A stretch of 64,000 bases of DNA, from contig CM075939.1 of the NCBI GenBank assembly GCA_038030265.1, forward strand, positions 13,497,253-13,561,252, read 5' to 3'. This DNA is from Corythucha ciliata (lineage: Eukaryota > Arthropoda > Insecta > Hemiptera > Tingidae). A program made the position numbers and the translations under genes. The notes beneath the pieces were generated by a model, which was not told the origin of the DNA, did no database searches, and was given only the letters and a program-made list of their open reading frames with translations. Position 1 is the first letter of the stretch. Every line of letters starts with the position of its first letter. Positions 32,860 through 45,180 of this stretch are shown here, piece after piece.

Positions 32860-34770
32860 CTTTTCCTTATTTTAGCCACGAATCACCGCTATTTCACCTT
32901 TTCTAACCGCCAATTAGCGCTTACGACCAGTTTAAGCCGCGAATTTCTCAATTTTAGCCATGAATGAGTGCGTTTTGTCAACTTTACCTGCAGATTAGCG
33001 CTTTTCTCAATTTTGGCCGCGTGTATCATTCTTCTAAATTTCAGCCGCGAATTAGCGGTTTTGACCCTTCCCCCCATAGCTATAGAATTTGCGCATTTTC
33101 CCAACTTTAGCAGCAAAGCAGCGTTTTTATCTCGTGAGCGATGTTTCTTAATTGTCCGCGAGTTTTAGCGTTTTCCTCAATTTTAGTAGCAAATTAGCGA
33201 TTTTTTCAATTTTTTTAGCAGGGGATTAGCACTTTTTCCAGTTTTAGCTAAACATTGCGTTTTTCTTAAGTGTTTTCCTCATAAATTAGCCTCGAAATAG
33301 AGGGCTCTTCACAAATTAGGATTTTTTTGTTTTACCCGCGAATTAACGGATTTTTCACCCATTGCCATAAATTGCCGCTTTTTCTCAATTTCTGTCTCAG
33401 AAGTTGCCTTCAGAAAACTCAGAAGTTGCCATCAGAATCCGCGAATGGCGTATGATTCAGTTTTGACGCAAATTAGAGTTTTTCTCAATTTGAGCGAATT
33501 AGAGTTTTGCGCAATTTCAGCTGTAAATTGGCGGCTTTTTCCATTTTTAGCTGTGAATTAGCACTTTTTCTCAATTTAGCCTCAAAATTACCTTTAAAAT
33601 CTCTTAATTTTGGCCAGACTAATTATTTATTTTCTAAATATAACCCGAAAATTAGTGGGTTTTTCACATTTTTGCAATTTATGTGGGTATTAGCAATTTA
33701 CATGGGTATTAGCAATTTTATGTTACTTTATGTATAGATTATTGCTTCTTTTTAGTTCTATATGTTTGTCTATATGTTTAGTTTTATGTATAGATTATTG
33801 CTTCTTTTTAGTTCTAGCCCATGAATCAGCGTTGTTTTTACTTATAGCCGTGCAGGAATTTCCAGTTTTTTAGCCACAAAGTTGCCTTCAGAAGGCGCGT
33901 ATTTAAATGTTAGAAATTTCAAATTTCAACACACTTTATCCGAGAATTGATGTTCCTCAATTTTAGCAGCGAATTTGCGCTTTTTCTAAATTTTAGCAGC
34001 GTAGTAGCGTTCCCAACCCTTGCATTAACCAAATTTTCTCGATTTGTGCCAAGAATTGGTGTTTTCCTCTAATTAAGCTGCAAATTAGGAGTTTTTTCCA
34101 TTTTTGCAGAGAATTATCACTTCTTCTCAATATGAACCGAAAATTAGCGTTTTTCTTAATTGTATCCGGGCTAATTATTGATTTTTTCTAGTTGATTTTC
34201 TTCATTTGTTCCGCGAATTAAGGTTTTACCTCGACTTTATGCCCACACATTGCAAATTAGCGGTTTTACGCAATGTCATTTGTGAATTTGCTATTTTTGC
34301 CAAATTTTCACCTTTTTTTTGTCAATATTATACGTGTTATCTCAATTTTAACCGCGGGGTTGGTCCAAAAACAACCCTTTTGCGTTGATTTCCACAATTT
34401 ATTCCTAGAATGGCAACCATGCACCGCGAATCAGCGATTTTTTCTCAATTTTGTCTGGAAGTTACATTGCGAGACCATGAGTCAGCACTTTTTTGCAGTT
34501 TTAGTCACGAATATTGACGGTTTTTTTCAATTTTTTGCTTAAGGACCTAATGAAACTGGGGACACGGTGTATTTTCTTTTTTTAGCCGTGAATTTTCCTC
34601 AAGATAGCGCAAATTTTCTCAATTTGAGCCACCAGATTAGCGCTTTCGGGGGCTCAATCGAATATTTAGCTTACAGTCTTTGCTGATATCACTTGCAACG
34701 TTATGTTATCCATCAGATCGGATAAATTGAAATTCGTAGAAAGTAGCCAAATCGCTGTCCAACCTTCCGA
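32860..34770 (+). repeat. Long degenerate 30-mer array, collinear with 15.1-17.1 kb
   Basis: Landmarks in the same order as the Dok-7 intron array: TTGCCTTCAGAAGGCGCG (33885), GTCTGGAAGTTACATTGCGA (34455), AAGGACCTAATGAAAC, CTCAATCGAATATTTAGC (34655) and ATCGCTGTCCAACC (34750). Despite strong decay of each unit the order is kept, which implies copying of the long array as a unit. Confidence 0.85.
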
Positions 34771-35484
34771 CCTCTTCACATGCCTACATCCATGGATAAC
34801 CTGAAAATACTCATTTATCCATATTTAAGCTTTTCGGGGGGCCCGTCTGATCCGGGGGCGGTTCCCCATACCGCGGTAAGCTACTGCGTGGGGTCTGAAG
34901 TCCAAGGAAGCAGCTGGAAGCACGCGAACCGTTTCGGTTTACTCAAGGTCGAGAAAATCTGCTAAAACTAACTTCAACGAGAAACACTCATTTTTGGAGA
35001 TTTATGGATTTGGATTTTATGGTGTTCTTTAGAGTAGAGCGTTGGTACTAGCGTCCCTTCGTTCGTAGACTTGTAGCTCAGGGAAGGGATCTATCCCCCC
35101 ATATCCCCCCGTACCTACACCCCTGCTGATTTGCTAACAATAAGGCCCATAATGCCTGTATATTCGACTTTTTCCGATTAATTTCGTTCATGACGATTCC
35201 GTCTGCAGTTCGCTGTAATTTTACGGTTAAATTCGCCGTAACGAAAAGTATTGTTTCAAATAATCCTATGCTAATGAATACAAGTGAGGCAAGAGACCAT
35301 TATTGCGATGCACGTAGAGATAGGCAATATTTGTTTAAGATGTTAATGAATTTGTTTTTATAAGACAAACAAACCAATTAAAAGAATAACAAGCCCCATT
35401 TATGCGTTCTCGTTGTATTCTAGGTTTTTATTTTCTCTCTCACACTCTCTCTCTCTCTTTAACGCAAAGTAATACTAATTACAG
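34771..35484. other. Non-coding, unclassified
   Basis: A GC-rich patch at 34835-34960 and an hAT-like inverted end (CTACACCCCTGCTG) near 35110. No gene is supported. Confidence 0.4.
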
Positions 35485-35699
35485 GCCCGGTAGTTTGAGG
35501 TTCAAAGCAGGTGACCTGGGGCAGATGGACCACTCCAGGATTTACGTCGTCCTGACAATATCTGATGTTTGGGATTACAAAAGAACGCTTTTTTTGGGCA
35601 TCTCACCACCCTGGAGCTCGGGGACCGCATTCGGGATGACAGATGAGCAGGCCTTATTCATCCATCACACTCGGAGAAGTGGAAAAAAGATCGTAGTGG
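35485..35699 (+). CDS. Possible exon of an unrecognised + strand gene
   Basis: A good acceptor (TACTAAT branch-like site then TTACAG) at 35484 opens a 71-codon frame that reaches a GTGAGG donor-like site at 35700. It contains IYVVLTISDVWDYKR and HHTRRSGKK; no family is recognised. The frame can also run on to a stop at 35749 with CAATAAA just inside, so it could be a terminal exon. No partner exon was found. It may equally be chance. Confidence 0.18.
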
Positions 35700-35965
35700 G
35701 TGAGGGGAGGGGTGACCTCAATAAATTCACTAGGTTTGCGTTTGTTTGAACACGTTATTATTATACTGGCATTTCTTTTAACTTATCTCTACATTAATAT
35801 TTTTCCTTTGTTTGATTTTTGAACGTAAAAACAGTGACTCTCTCTTAAAAGAGTTTCACTATAAGTGGATAATAATAATTTATGTGCTACCACTCCCCTC
35901 TGAAACACCTGTCTTGAGTGCCTCACTCCCCAGCCGTAACAACGTATGAAATGACCTTGAATTGT

Positions 35966-37063
35966 TCATAAATACTTTAATTTTTCAAAAGTGTTACTTC
36001 GTCCAAATGAATCAAGCAAATTTATCAGAGCTTTGTTCATAATTTGTTTAACGTACGCAATTCGCTGTAGATACTTGACGTTGAAAAGGCAAAAAGCGAA
36101 TTTTAAGCGAGTCCATAAACTGACAGTTTTTGTGAGTTCACCGTACGGCAGTTCGAGTATCCAGAACAAGTACATCAGAGTAGTTTCAAAATCAATCAAC
36201 GGAAGAAATTTCTGAGAGCCCAATATCATGCATTTCGACATGTGCTCCCAGTCTTTATTCAATTCGTACAGTCTCGGAATCACAGTCTCGTCGACACAGG
36301 CGCGACACCGTCTTTTCACGTCTTCGAGACTCCCTCGACAGATATTAATGTCATCTTGGATGCCGAGCAAATGACCGATGGTGCGCCAGAAATGAACGAA
36401 AGCCGTCAAGTCTTGGTCGGTGACGTTGAAAATGCCCAATTTCTCGGGGTAGAGCGTGGTCAGTCCCATAAAACCGAAAAGGGTGAGCGTCATTTCAGGT
36501 TGAGTGATGTATTTGTCGGAATGTCTTAAAAATTCGAGGTTGTCGGACTTTTTGGAGCGACGTGAGGTTTTGTCGAGGTAAGCCACGGGGCAACCGCCAC
36601 CTCTGCCACCACCCCAGGCGGCCTTAATAGTTTCAAGCTCTTTTTCCACGACGTCCTTACGCTTCGAGTTCAATTTCCGACTGGCGTTCGAATGAAGCGA
36701 TCTCACAACGACGATATTCCTGTACGCCTCACTCTCCCTGTCCCACGGATCGCTCTCGTACCACGATTTGACTCGCACGACTGTCTCATAGTAGCGTTTC
36801 GACGCAGTTTCAATCGTGTCCGACTGACGGGTATAAATCAAAGCGTCCAGATTTTCGTTGAAGGCGAACAGAATATAGAGCGACTCTAGTTCACTCAAGC
36901 TGATGTTCCAATAATGTTTTCGTATAAACTGTTGCCCTCGAGCAAGAAGCTCGGCGTCGTACCAGTCTGGTTTAGTCTCGGGCGGGTGAGACGAGAGGTT
37001 TTCAACGGCGACGTTCTTATATTTTTTGAGTTCATTGAAAAATTCGTCCGGCGTTTCGCTCAT
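35966..37063 (-). CDS. MpaB/rubber-oxygenase-like (DUF2236) protein, intronless
   Basis: 365 residues, one uninterrupted frame. The family comprises haem-binding or predicted haem-binding oxygenases (latex-clearing protein Lcp in bacteria, ER-bound MpaB in fungi) and many uncharacterised animal proteins; the substrate here is unknown. Seen: RYYETVVRVKSW (90-101), YRNIVVVRSLHSNASRKL (114-131) with candidate haem-ligand region H124/R129, a Gly-rich insert (151-157), PEMTLTLFGFMGLTTLYPE (189-207), and FVHFWRTIGHLLGIQDD (222-238), the family's most conserved block. A hydrophobic stretch near 294-307 may associate with membrane. The ATG at 37063 is the first in frame. On the same strand 70-90 bp upstream are an A/T-rich box and TCAGTATCG, resembling an arthropod initiator. 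It could lie in an upstream intron of the Dok-7-like gene. Confidence 0.87.
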   Translation of the reverse strand: MSETPDEFFNELKKYKNVAVENLSSHPPETKPDWYDAELLARGQQFIRKHYWNISLSELESLYILFAFNENLDALIYTRQSDTIETASKRYYETVVRVKSWYESDPWDRESEAYRNIVVVRSLHSNASRKLNSKRKDVVEKELETIKAAWGGGRGGGCPVAYLDKTSRRSKKSDNLEFLRHSDKYITQPEMTLTLFGFMGLTTLYPEKLGIFNVTDQDLTAFVHFWRTIGHLLGIQDDINICRGSLEDVKRRCRACVDETVIPRLYELNKDWEHMSKCMILGSQKFLPLIDFETTLMYLFWILELPYGELTKTVSLWTRLKFAFCLFNVKYLQRIAYVKQIMNKALINLLDSFGRSNTFEKLKYL

Positions 37064-39438
37064 TGTTTTCGTAGTTTTTTTTGTGTGTGTTTTTTCTCTC
37101 CTTTCGCGAAATAAACGACACGCTCCCGGGCTGGCACGCGCGATACTGATTCTTTATTTAGAATAAAGGAATTGCTAGAGTTAACTTCAAACATAAATTG
37201 GATGAGTCATAATTATGATTGGTAGGTAGGTATTTGATTTGTAAGGCATTTTATGTTCAGCAATTATATTCAATCAACTTCGAGGGGTGGTTGGGCGGGA
37301 GAGAGCTACTCAATTCGAATAAAGCTATACTAATGAATAGGAATGTTATTCGAGGACGAAGCTATAAAACAAAAGAGGTGGGTACCAACTGAATGCGAAA
37401 ATCAAGTTTTAATGAACAGAGGAACTAGGAAAAGTATATAAAGCGACCACGGAATTCGAGATTGATGCCTCGAAAGATTGTACTAATTATAACGTGGGTC
37501 AGAAGCTCGTGAGTCAAGGGTTGAAACAGCTTAGAGAAACACGATGCCTTAATTATTTTAAAGTTGTTCAGTCAGCCCGTTTTTACTTTTCGCTGACCAG
37601 CTTATTAAAAGGTGGTATTGTGGGTGGGTGCGAAGTGGAGGATTTCCGGATGCCCCAGGGCTCGGGTATAGTTCACTAGCCTATTAGTGTGCGAATGAAG
37701 CTCTTTCTTTTTTTTTAAATTCTGACGACCCAAATTATAAACCTGAGGGAGTTCTCGTCTGGTGAGAGGGCGGGGGGGGTTTACAATTCTGAACGGGAGA
37801 AGGCACTTCGCGCTGAGAATAATTACACCATCTTCCTCCCATTTGGTCTCCCATAATTTTCTCCCAGTTAGTCCAGCGAAGGGGCTTCTGAAGGTTTATC
37901 ATCTACGAGGTATTTCTATGCAAATGAAGTGGACCCAAGGTCTCTCTGAGATATAGGAAAAGAGAGGGTTCTGGTGGTGGTGTCTGCTGATGGGTGTGTA
38001 TGGTGAGAGGGAGGGGGGGGGAAGCGTAATGAAAAGCCTCTGGTAACTTTCTTCTTGGAGAAGGGGAGAGAAACGCTCTTCTTTACTCCTACTCGTTTTT
38101 CCAGGCTTTCATACCCCTCACCCACCCGCCCTCATACCAGTCATCACTTCATTTCTCCAAAGTAATCTGTTCTTTTCAATTCGCTCTTAAATTAAAATAT
38201 TAAATTGAGCTTTTCAGTTTCGTTTTACTCTCCATTCAAATAACTCCCAGCGAGTGGCGCTTTAATAAAGCGCCAATAGTTCTATAATTATATTTTCCTC
38301 CAACAGAAAAAATGAAACCAAACAAATTGGTTGAGTTTGAGCGTTAAAAGCGATAGTATACATGCACCCTGAGTGTTCTCTCAATGCATCAAGGCTGCTG
38401 CATGCTACAGCAGCTGCGCCCTCCCGAATTCATAAAACAGCGTTTAATTAAAGTAGAAGTTCTTCTATAAAGCCGTCTGTGTAGACTTCTACAGATTTCA
38501 AATCTAATTCTATAAATATTTGTTTTTGAATGACGGGAGGAAAGCAACGTTTCTTCATATTATGGCATACGGCTTGCAGTTCTTTGATGTAAACATTTTC
38601 ATCTATCCAAGCCATGTCGACAGAAGCTATTGGCGATAGTAGCTAAGCGATAGGACGACTGGCCGCATGTCAGAGAAACATTGAGTCCGGTACTCCACAT
38701 GATTTGTTGAAGAATTGTAAATGCATTAGTTCGGTGAAACCATGAAGGGAAGAAGAGAGACACCATGTCACTGTTGAAGAAGAGAGAGGTGGGAGCGATA
38801 GATGTAAAATCAAGTTAACGGGGTGAAGTCAACACACGCCCCATTGTTAGTCCCGGAACGCATCAGGATTTGTGCTGAGGACTCATTTTATCGTGACTCG
38901 TGCTCTGCTATTTATATCTTGAATATTATGACCGAGGGACCACCAATATGGCAAAAATTGGCGTCATCTTTTCAACTTATGCTCCCTCCTCTCTTTTCCT
39001 TCCTCCATGGGTGAAACTACCTCAAAAATAAGAGTGTCTAATTTACTGACCCAGAGTTATCTCTCCTGACCAGATATTTAAAATGTTCAGATTGTGCACG
39101 TTTCCGCACGCGGGCCAATGCACTTTGCCCCAAACTTTGAACCCGGCCGGTTGACGGTAAATTCCGCATTATTGACAGAGGGTTTTCTCCAACAGACCGG
39201 TACTTGAAATGCTTAGATTGAGCAGAAAATTGACACACAATTTACGCTAGGGTCAGTACAACTTTTCCTACATGCCGAGAAACGGGTGGGACGTCTCATA
39301 TTTCCCCTTGAAGGCGCGCCCCTGAGTTGCGGCCAAATACCTTCGAATTTCGAACAAATCCAGCACTTTTAAAAGGGATTTGTTTTTATATTTGTGGGCG
39401 TAACTCAAAAAGTATTGACCCCAGCGAAAATACATTTT
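37064..39438. other. Intergenic, no gene recognised
   Basis: Holds the presumed promoter of the DUF2236 gene at its left end. Small structures: palindrome GGCGCTTTAATAAAGCGCC near 38258, and a ~120-bp-spaced direct repeat (GACCAGATATTTAAAATG near 39069, GACCGGTACTTGAAATG near 39198). Open frames are short and lack domains. Confidence 0.4.
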
Positions 39439-40776
39439 AGGGCCTCCGGCATAACGATAAGGAGGACAGGGGGCAGAGCGCCCCCAGCCCCCACCCGTTC
39501 GAAGCCCCCCCCCCCAGGAAAATTTTAAATACGAAAAAATGTTTTTTTTTTTATTCTCAAGGTGTGAACGTATTAAGAATACGAAGCCAGCACGGGCACG
39601 ATTTTTTTAACGAGCACCATACTTACTTTTCTAACGGGAATATACATATAAAGTAAAAATCGCTAACTCGCTTCTAAAATTGAGAAAAATCGCTAATTCA
39701 TGGCATAAAATCGACAAAAGGCGTTCATTTGTGGCCAACATTGAGAAAGACACTAATTCGCAGCTAAAATTTAGATAAATCTCTATTGGGGTTAAAATTG
39801 AAAAAAAGCGCTAATTCGTGGCTGAAATTTGTGAAAAAAACGCTGGATGATGATATTGAGAACAACGCTAGATCGTGGGTAAAATTGAAGAGAAAAATTA
39901 GTTCAGTTAATTGATAAAAACGCCAATTCGCGGATAGAAATGAGAAAATACGCTAATTCGATATTACAATTTTAAAAAAGCGTTCATTCTCAGATAATAT
40001 TGAGACAAATGCTATTTCTTGGCGAAAATTGATGTAAAGAGCTCATTCGCTTCTAAAATTGTGAAAAGCGCTGATTCGCGGGTAAAATATAAAAAACCGC
40101 TGATTCACCAATAATAGGGGGAAAACGCTCATTCGTGAAAAATTGAGAAAGAGATCTCATTATTCGCTAATTGAAAAAACACTGGTGACTGCCTTGAGAA
40201 CACTCTGTGCCCAAAATTGAGGCTTTTTTTTTTTCAAAAAGCGTTGATTCGACGCTAAAATGGAGAAAACCCCGGATGCAACTTCATGGATAAAATTGAG
40301 AAAAATACTTAATTAAACGCTGCGTAAAAAATATATTCCTTGTTTACCTAGGGACCAAAGGGGCCTCCTGGCCCCTACAGAAATTTCCGCCCAGGACCCC
40401 GATATAGAAGTAAATCCGGCACTGCTCTGGACGTACTCTTGCTTCCCCCCCCCCAAAAAACAACAAGTTTCTCGGTCGAATTCGTCAATATGCCATTTTA
40501 TAAATAGGTATTTTGCCGATTCGGCTTATGGCGTTATCTAATAAAAACTGCGCCTTTTGGAGACGCTAAGCCAGGAAAATTAGCAAAATTAGCCTAGACA
40601 CGAGGGAATTTCACGATAACACTGTAAATTTAGTATTAAATTTGGTTTTATGAACCAATAATTGTATTAATTTTGCACATGTAGACATAATTGATTTGAG
40701 AGAGATGGGAGGGGTAAAATCTGAACTGCTCGGAATCTTGCTCCCCCAATGCCGTCTGACTTGCGCCGCCGACTGC
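39439..40776. repeat. Dispersed repeat, copy 2, carrying a 30-mer array
   Basis: Collinear with 20734-22215 but without the MITE. The 30-mer array here (39650-40310) is also in minus orientation. The end block TTGCTCCCCCAATGCCGT is at 40738-40755. Confidence 0.7.
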
Positions 40777-41939
40777 TCACTTTTCTCGCCTCCACACCAC
40801 AGATGAGAAGAACAGGACATTTTTCTCCATCACCTCCTCCTCCACCACCGCACAACGACAGGAAGGCAGCGCGCAAGCTCTCTGACGTCGTTTTGCATTT
40901 CATCGAATCACTCACTATACACCTCGAGTAAAACCTTATCCACGTTAAAAACCTAGATTTTTAGTACAATTTACTCGAAACTTAAAAACTAATTGTTGCA
41001 CAAACATGCCATAACTCGAGAACTAATCAGCCCACGGACTTGAGGCTGGTTTTTATCGACTCAGCACAAGTAAATGCACTAGATTAGTCACCTCGTTAGG
41101 GCAATTTTTTTCATTCCTTATAAGGGTGAGTTGGCCAACGTCTACCCGCCCTTAAAAATAGGTTCGCCACTCCGTATCGTTGAGGACTCTTTGAATCTTC
41201 AAATTAAACAACAAAAGGAATTTTTTTTAAAGCCGGGGCCGAATTTAGCCGCTTTTCTGGCTTTATTTCCCGTACTAGACATATTCATACAACATTTTGT
41301 GTGAACAACTGCCGGACATTAGCTCTTTGGCCCCGTCCTACGTCACCTATACGTGAGCGTTTCGCTTCTTGAACGTTTTCAATGGAAAACGCTCGTAGTT
41401 TCTATCATACGCTCAGCCAGAGGGGGGCAGGGGTGGGCAGTTGCGCTCCCTTAGAATCGAAATCGAAGACTTAGTGGGACAGCTGCCCACCCCTGTAGAT
41501 ACCATCGAAAAGGTACAAATCCTTTACAGCCACCACACTTTGACGGTCACTAAAAAAAATCATTTCTCGACTTTCACTCACTAAAAAAATCAACTTCGAC
41601 GATTTTCGCGCCCTAAAAATATATTTTCGCAGATCTGACTCAACCAAACGGCAAATATCTCTTATTTAGCATTGAAAACTCGATACATTTTTGCGTGTTT
41701 GGCTCACGTAAAACGTTTTTTGGCGGAAGCCGTGAGTTTCCGTGGCTGGAAAATCAATTTTGTGCAGGTTGCCAAATTTAATAACTAATTTTGCGGATTT
41801 TCCATACCAAATACGAGACCACTTTTGCTGCCGCGGGACTAACTCACTGAAAACCAAATGTCTCGGATAACGCTTTTCCGAAATCTAAAATCATCAGCTT
41901 GGTGATAAAATAAGCAGTCATATGCAAAAATAACAATAT
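40777..41939. other. Non-coding with an hAT-like terminus
   Basis: Unique sequence to about 41400, then GCTCAGCCAGAGGGGGGCAG and CAGCTGCCCACCCC (41411-41495), the same pair of blocks as at 8281-8360, followed by a GATTTTCGCGCCCTAAAA-type array to about 41850. Confidence 0.5.
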
Positions 41940-43215
41940 CAGAACCTACTAGAATCGCCATTTTTGTGCTGAAACCGCAATTTTTGAGGGCTAAAATATC
42001 CATTTTTTGCGCCAAAATCGTCTGTTTCGAAGTAAAATTTTTAGTTTTGAGGTGAAACCACTTGACTTATTTTTATAGGGCCAATTCGCCAGTTTGTAGT
42101 GAAAACATCAGTTTTCTGGTAGCAGTTTTAGGGTAAAAACTTCAATTTTGGGTTAAAAACTTCGGTTTTGAGGAAAAGTTGCAGGTTTTGTGATAAAGCC
42201 ACCAGTTTGGGGGTAAACGTTTCATTTTGAGGGAAATGAGTCTTTAGTTCAAGGGTAAAATCACTATAGTAATGTCTTGGAATCTTCAGCTTCGATATAC
42301 ATATAACACGCCAGCTTTGGGGTGAAATCTTTAATTTTGGAGGATTTCAACCCAAAAAGTGACGATTTTTGTGCAATTCTGAACAGTCCATGCCAAAGCT
42401 GACGTATTGTATCAAACGGGGCGATTTTGCCCGTAAACGTTTGTCATTTTTTTCTAAAAATGAAAATTTTACCCCAAAACTGTTGGTTTTGCCAGAAAAC
42501 AGAAGTTTTTCAACAAAAAATCCAAGTTTCTGCTTTGTAACAATGACCAGAAAACTGAACTTTTCACTACGAAACTGCTGAATTGACCATTAAAAAAAAT
42601 GAGTCGTTTTACCTCAAAACTGAAAATTTCATTAGAGTTTTTTTCAGGTCAGAGTCGTCAGTTTTCACATAAAATAATATTTTTGGAGAACACGTCAGGA
42701 GTTTTGGTGTAAAATATCCATTTTTGGGGTAAAATAATCACTTTTGGGATGTAATAACCAACGCCTTTCAAGTTAAAATCGTCAGTTTAGGTGCGTAACG
42801 TGAGTTTTTTTTTAGAAAGTTAAAAACGTCATTTTCCGGATAAAATTGTCAGTTTTTGTGGTGAAATTTTTCCTTTTTGGTTGAAACAAAGTTCTTTTCA
42901 TGGTAAAATAAACATTTTCGGAGTAAAATATTCAATTTTGAAGTGAAATCGTAAACGTTTTGGGGGCAAATTCGCCAGTTTTGTGCTGATATCTTTTGGA
43001 GTAACACGTTGAGCTTTTGCGCGAAATCGTCTGTTCTGGTGTAATATCGGCTTATATGGAAACAAATCGCCAGTATTGTGGAGAAGAAATCGGCAGGTAT
43101 TGTGGTACAGTTTTGTGTTAAAATCGTCAGACTTTTCAAGGCAGAGTCGTAAGTTTCGGCGTAGACTCCATCCGTTTTGAAGAAAACGTCAGTTTTAGTG
43201 CGGCATTGTTTTAAA
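41940..43215. repeat. Degenerate array, GTCAGTTTTGGGGTAAAAT family
   Basis: About 30-35-bp units with core TCAGTTTTGNGGTGAAA, a family seen only here in the window. Orientation appears to flip within it near 42360-42600 (CCAGAAAACTGAA-type units). Confidence 0.75.
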
Positions 43216-43239
43216 TGAAATCATTAGTTTTTTGGTTTT

Positions 43240-45180
43240 AGCCGCTATTTTGATTTTTCTACATTAAAGTCATGAATTATTTAAGTTTTCACTAATTTTT
43301 GCCGCGAATTACCTAAAATTTTTTCTGAATTTGGACGCGGATTCGCGATTTCTTTCACTTTCCAGCACAAAGTTACCTTCAGAAGTCGCTAATTGACGTT
43401 ATCTCCATTTAATCGTAAATTAGCGTTTCTGTACTTCTCAATTTTATCGGTGAATTAGCGATTTTTCTCCATCTTAGCCGCGAGTTAGCGATTCATCACC
43501 ATTTTAACTGTAAATTAGCGATTCATCTCCTTTTTTTGCCATGAATTACAGATTTTTCTGAATTTCCAGTAATCCGTGTTTTTCCTGATTTCTAGCCGCT
43601 AATGAGCGATTTTTCTCAATTTCATCCATGAATTAGCATCTTTTCTTAATTTTAGAAGCGATTTTTTTTCGCTTTTAGCTGGGAATTAGCGCTTTTTCTC
43701 AGTTTGAGCGACGAAAACTTGCCTTCACAGATGCCGAAAATTGTCGTTTTCCTATGCTTCTAGTCTCAAATTAGCCCTTTTTCTACACTTTGTCCGTGGA
43801 AGCTTCAAAGAAACTTTTAGCCGCGAAGTAGCTGAGTATTTTTCTTAATAAGAGAAAATACGCTGATCCCCAGATTTTTCAGGTCCTTAAGCGGATAAAG
43901 ATAAGAAGGCGCTCTTATTTACTGTTCTTTGGGCCGGAACGAATTAAACAGTTGGAAAAAGTGATAAAATTCGTGGCTAAAACTGTGAAAAAGCGTTCAC
44001 TCACGGTATCTCTATGAAACGTCCAGACGAAAATTGAGAAAAATCCCTGATCGCGATTTATAGATATGCCACTTTATGGCTAAAATGAAGAAAAAACGCT
44101 AATTTGCTGTGTTTTGATACCCCGGTTTTTGATTTTTGCAAGCGCGTTAAGTAAAAAAATTCCAAAAAAGGCAAGAATCAACGCTAGTTCTAGGCTATAA
44201 AAGTTGGAAAAACATCGCGGCAAAAATTGAAAAAACAAACGAACGAACTGGATTTGGAAATTCGGGACTGACATTGAGAAAAAAGAGCAAATTTCCAACT
44301 AAAATTGCAAAAAATTACCTATTTGCAGATACAAAAGAGGAAATCGCTAATTTGCGGATAAATTAGCCAAAAACGCTAATTCATGTTTGAAATTTAGACA
44401 AATGGCTAATCAGCTGCTAAAATTGGGACAAACGCTAATCCCATGCAAAAATTATTGAAAAAAAGCGATTGTTAAATAACTGCTAAAATTTAGAAAAATC
44501 GCTTATTCTGTAATGCAATTGACAAAAAGCGCTAATTAGTGGCTACAATTGGGACACTCATGATTTGCGGACAAAACTTGAAAACATCGCTAATTAATTC
44601 GTGGTTAAAATTGGGGGAAAAACGCTAATTCGCGGATAAAAATTTAAAAAATTGTCTAATTCACTGCTAAAATTTAGTAAAACGTCGATTCGCGGCCAAA
44701 GGTAAGGAATACACAAAACCGTGGCTTCTAAAGGCAACTTCAAGCCTAAAGTGGCACAAATCCTTCGCTAAAAGTGAAAACAAAAATTGATAATGCGAAG
44801 CGAAAATAGTTAATACACCGCCAATTTGCGACCTATTTTCAGGAAAATCACCGAGGAAATTAAGACAAACGCTAATTTGCAGCTCAAAGTGAAAAAGAGA
44901 AAAAGTGTCAATGTTGAAAAGTAAAAATTGCCAATTTGCAGTAAAATTGAGGAAAACACCAATTCTTGGAAAAAATTGAAAAAAAAAAAAAAAAGTGCTA
45001 ACATGGGATAAAAACGATACTTCGCCACTAAAAGTAATAGAAAGTGATAATTCGCGGCTAAAATTGAGGAAAATAATTAATTCGCGGATAAAGTGTAGAT
45101 AAAGCTATAATTTGCTGAAAACCGAATTTCCGGGTGTAATTGAAAATACACCAATCCGTGGCATCAGAAGGCTACTTTGG
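43240..45180. repeat. 30-mer array that flips orientation (+ to 43860, - from 43880)
   Basis: The + half matches 5500-6010 landmark by landmark (TTACCTTCAGAAGTCGC, then GCCGAAAATTGTCGTTTTC). The - half begins CGCTGATCCCCAGATTTTTC and matches 61870-62220 (GTGAAAAAGCGTTCAnTCACGG, then TATAGATATGCCACnnTA and GCAAGCGC). Confidence 0.85.
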
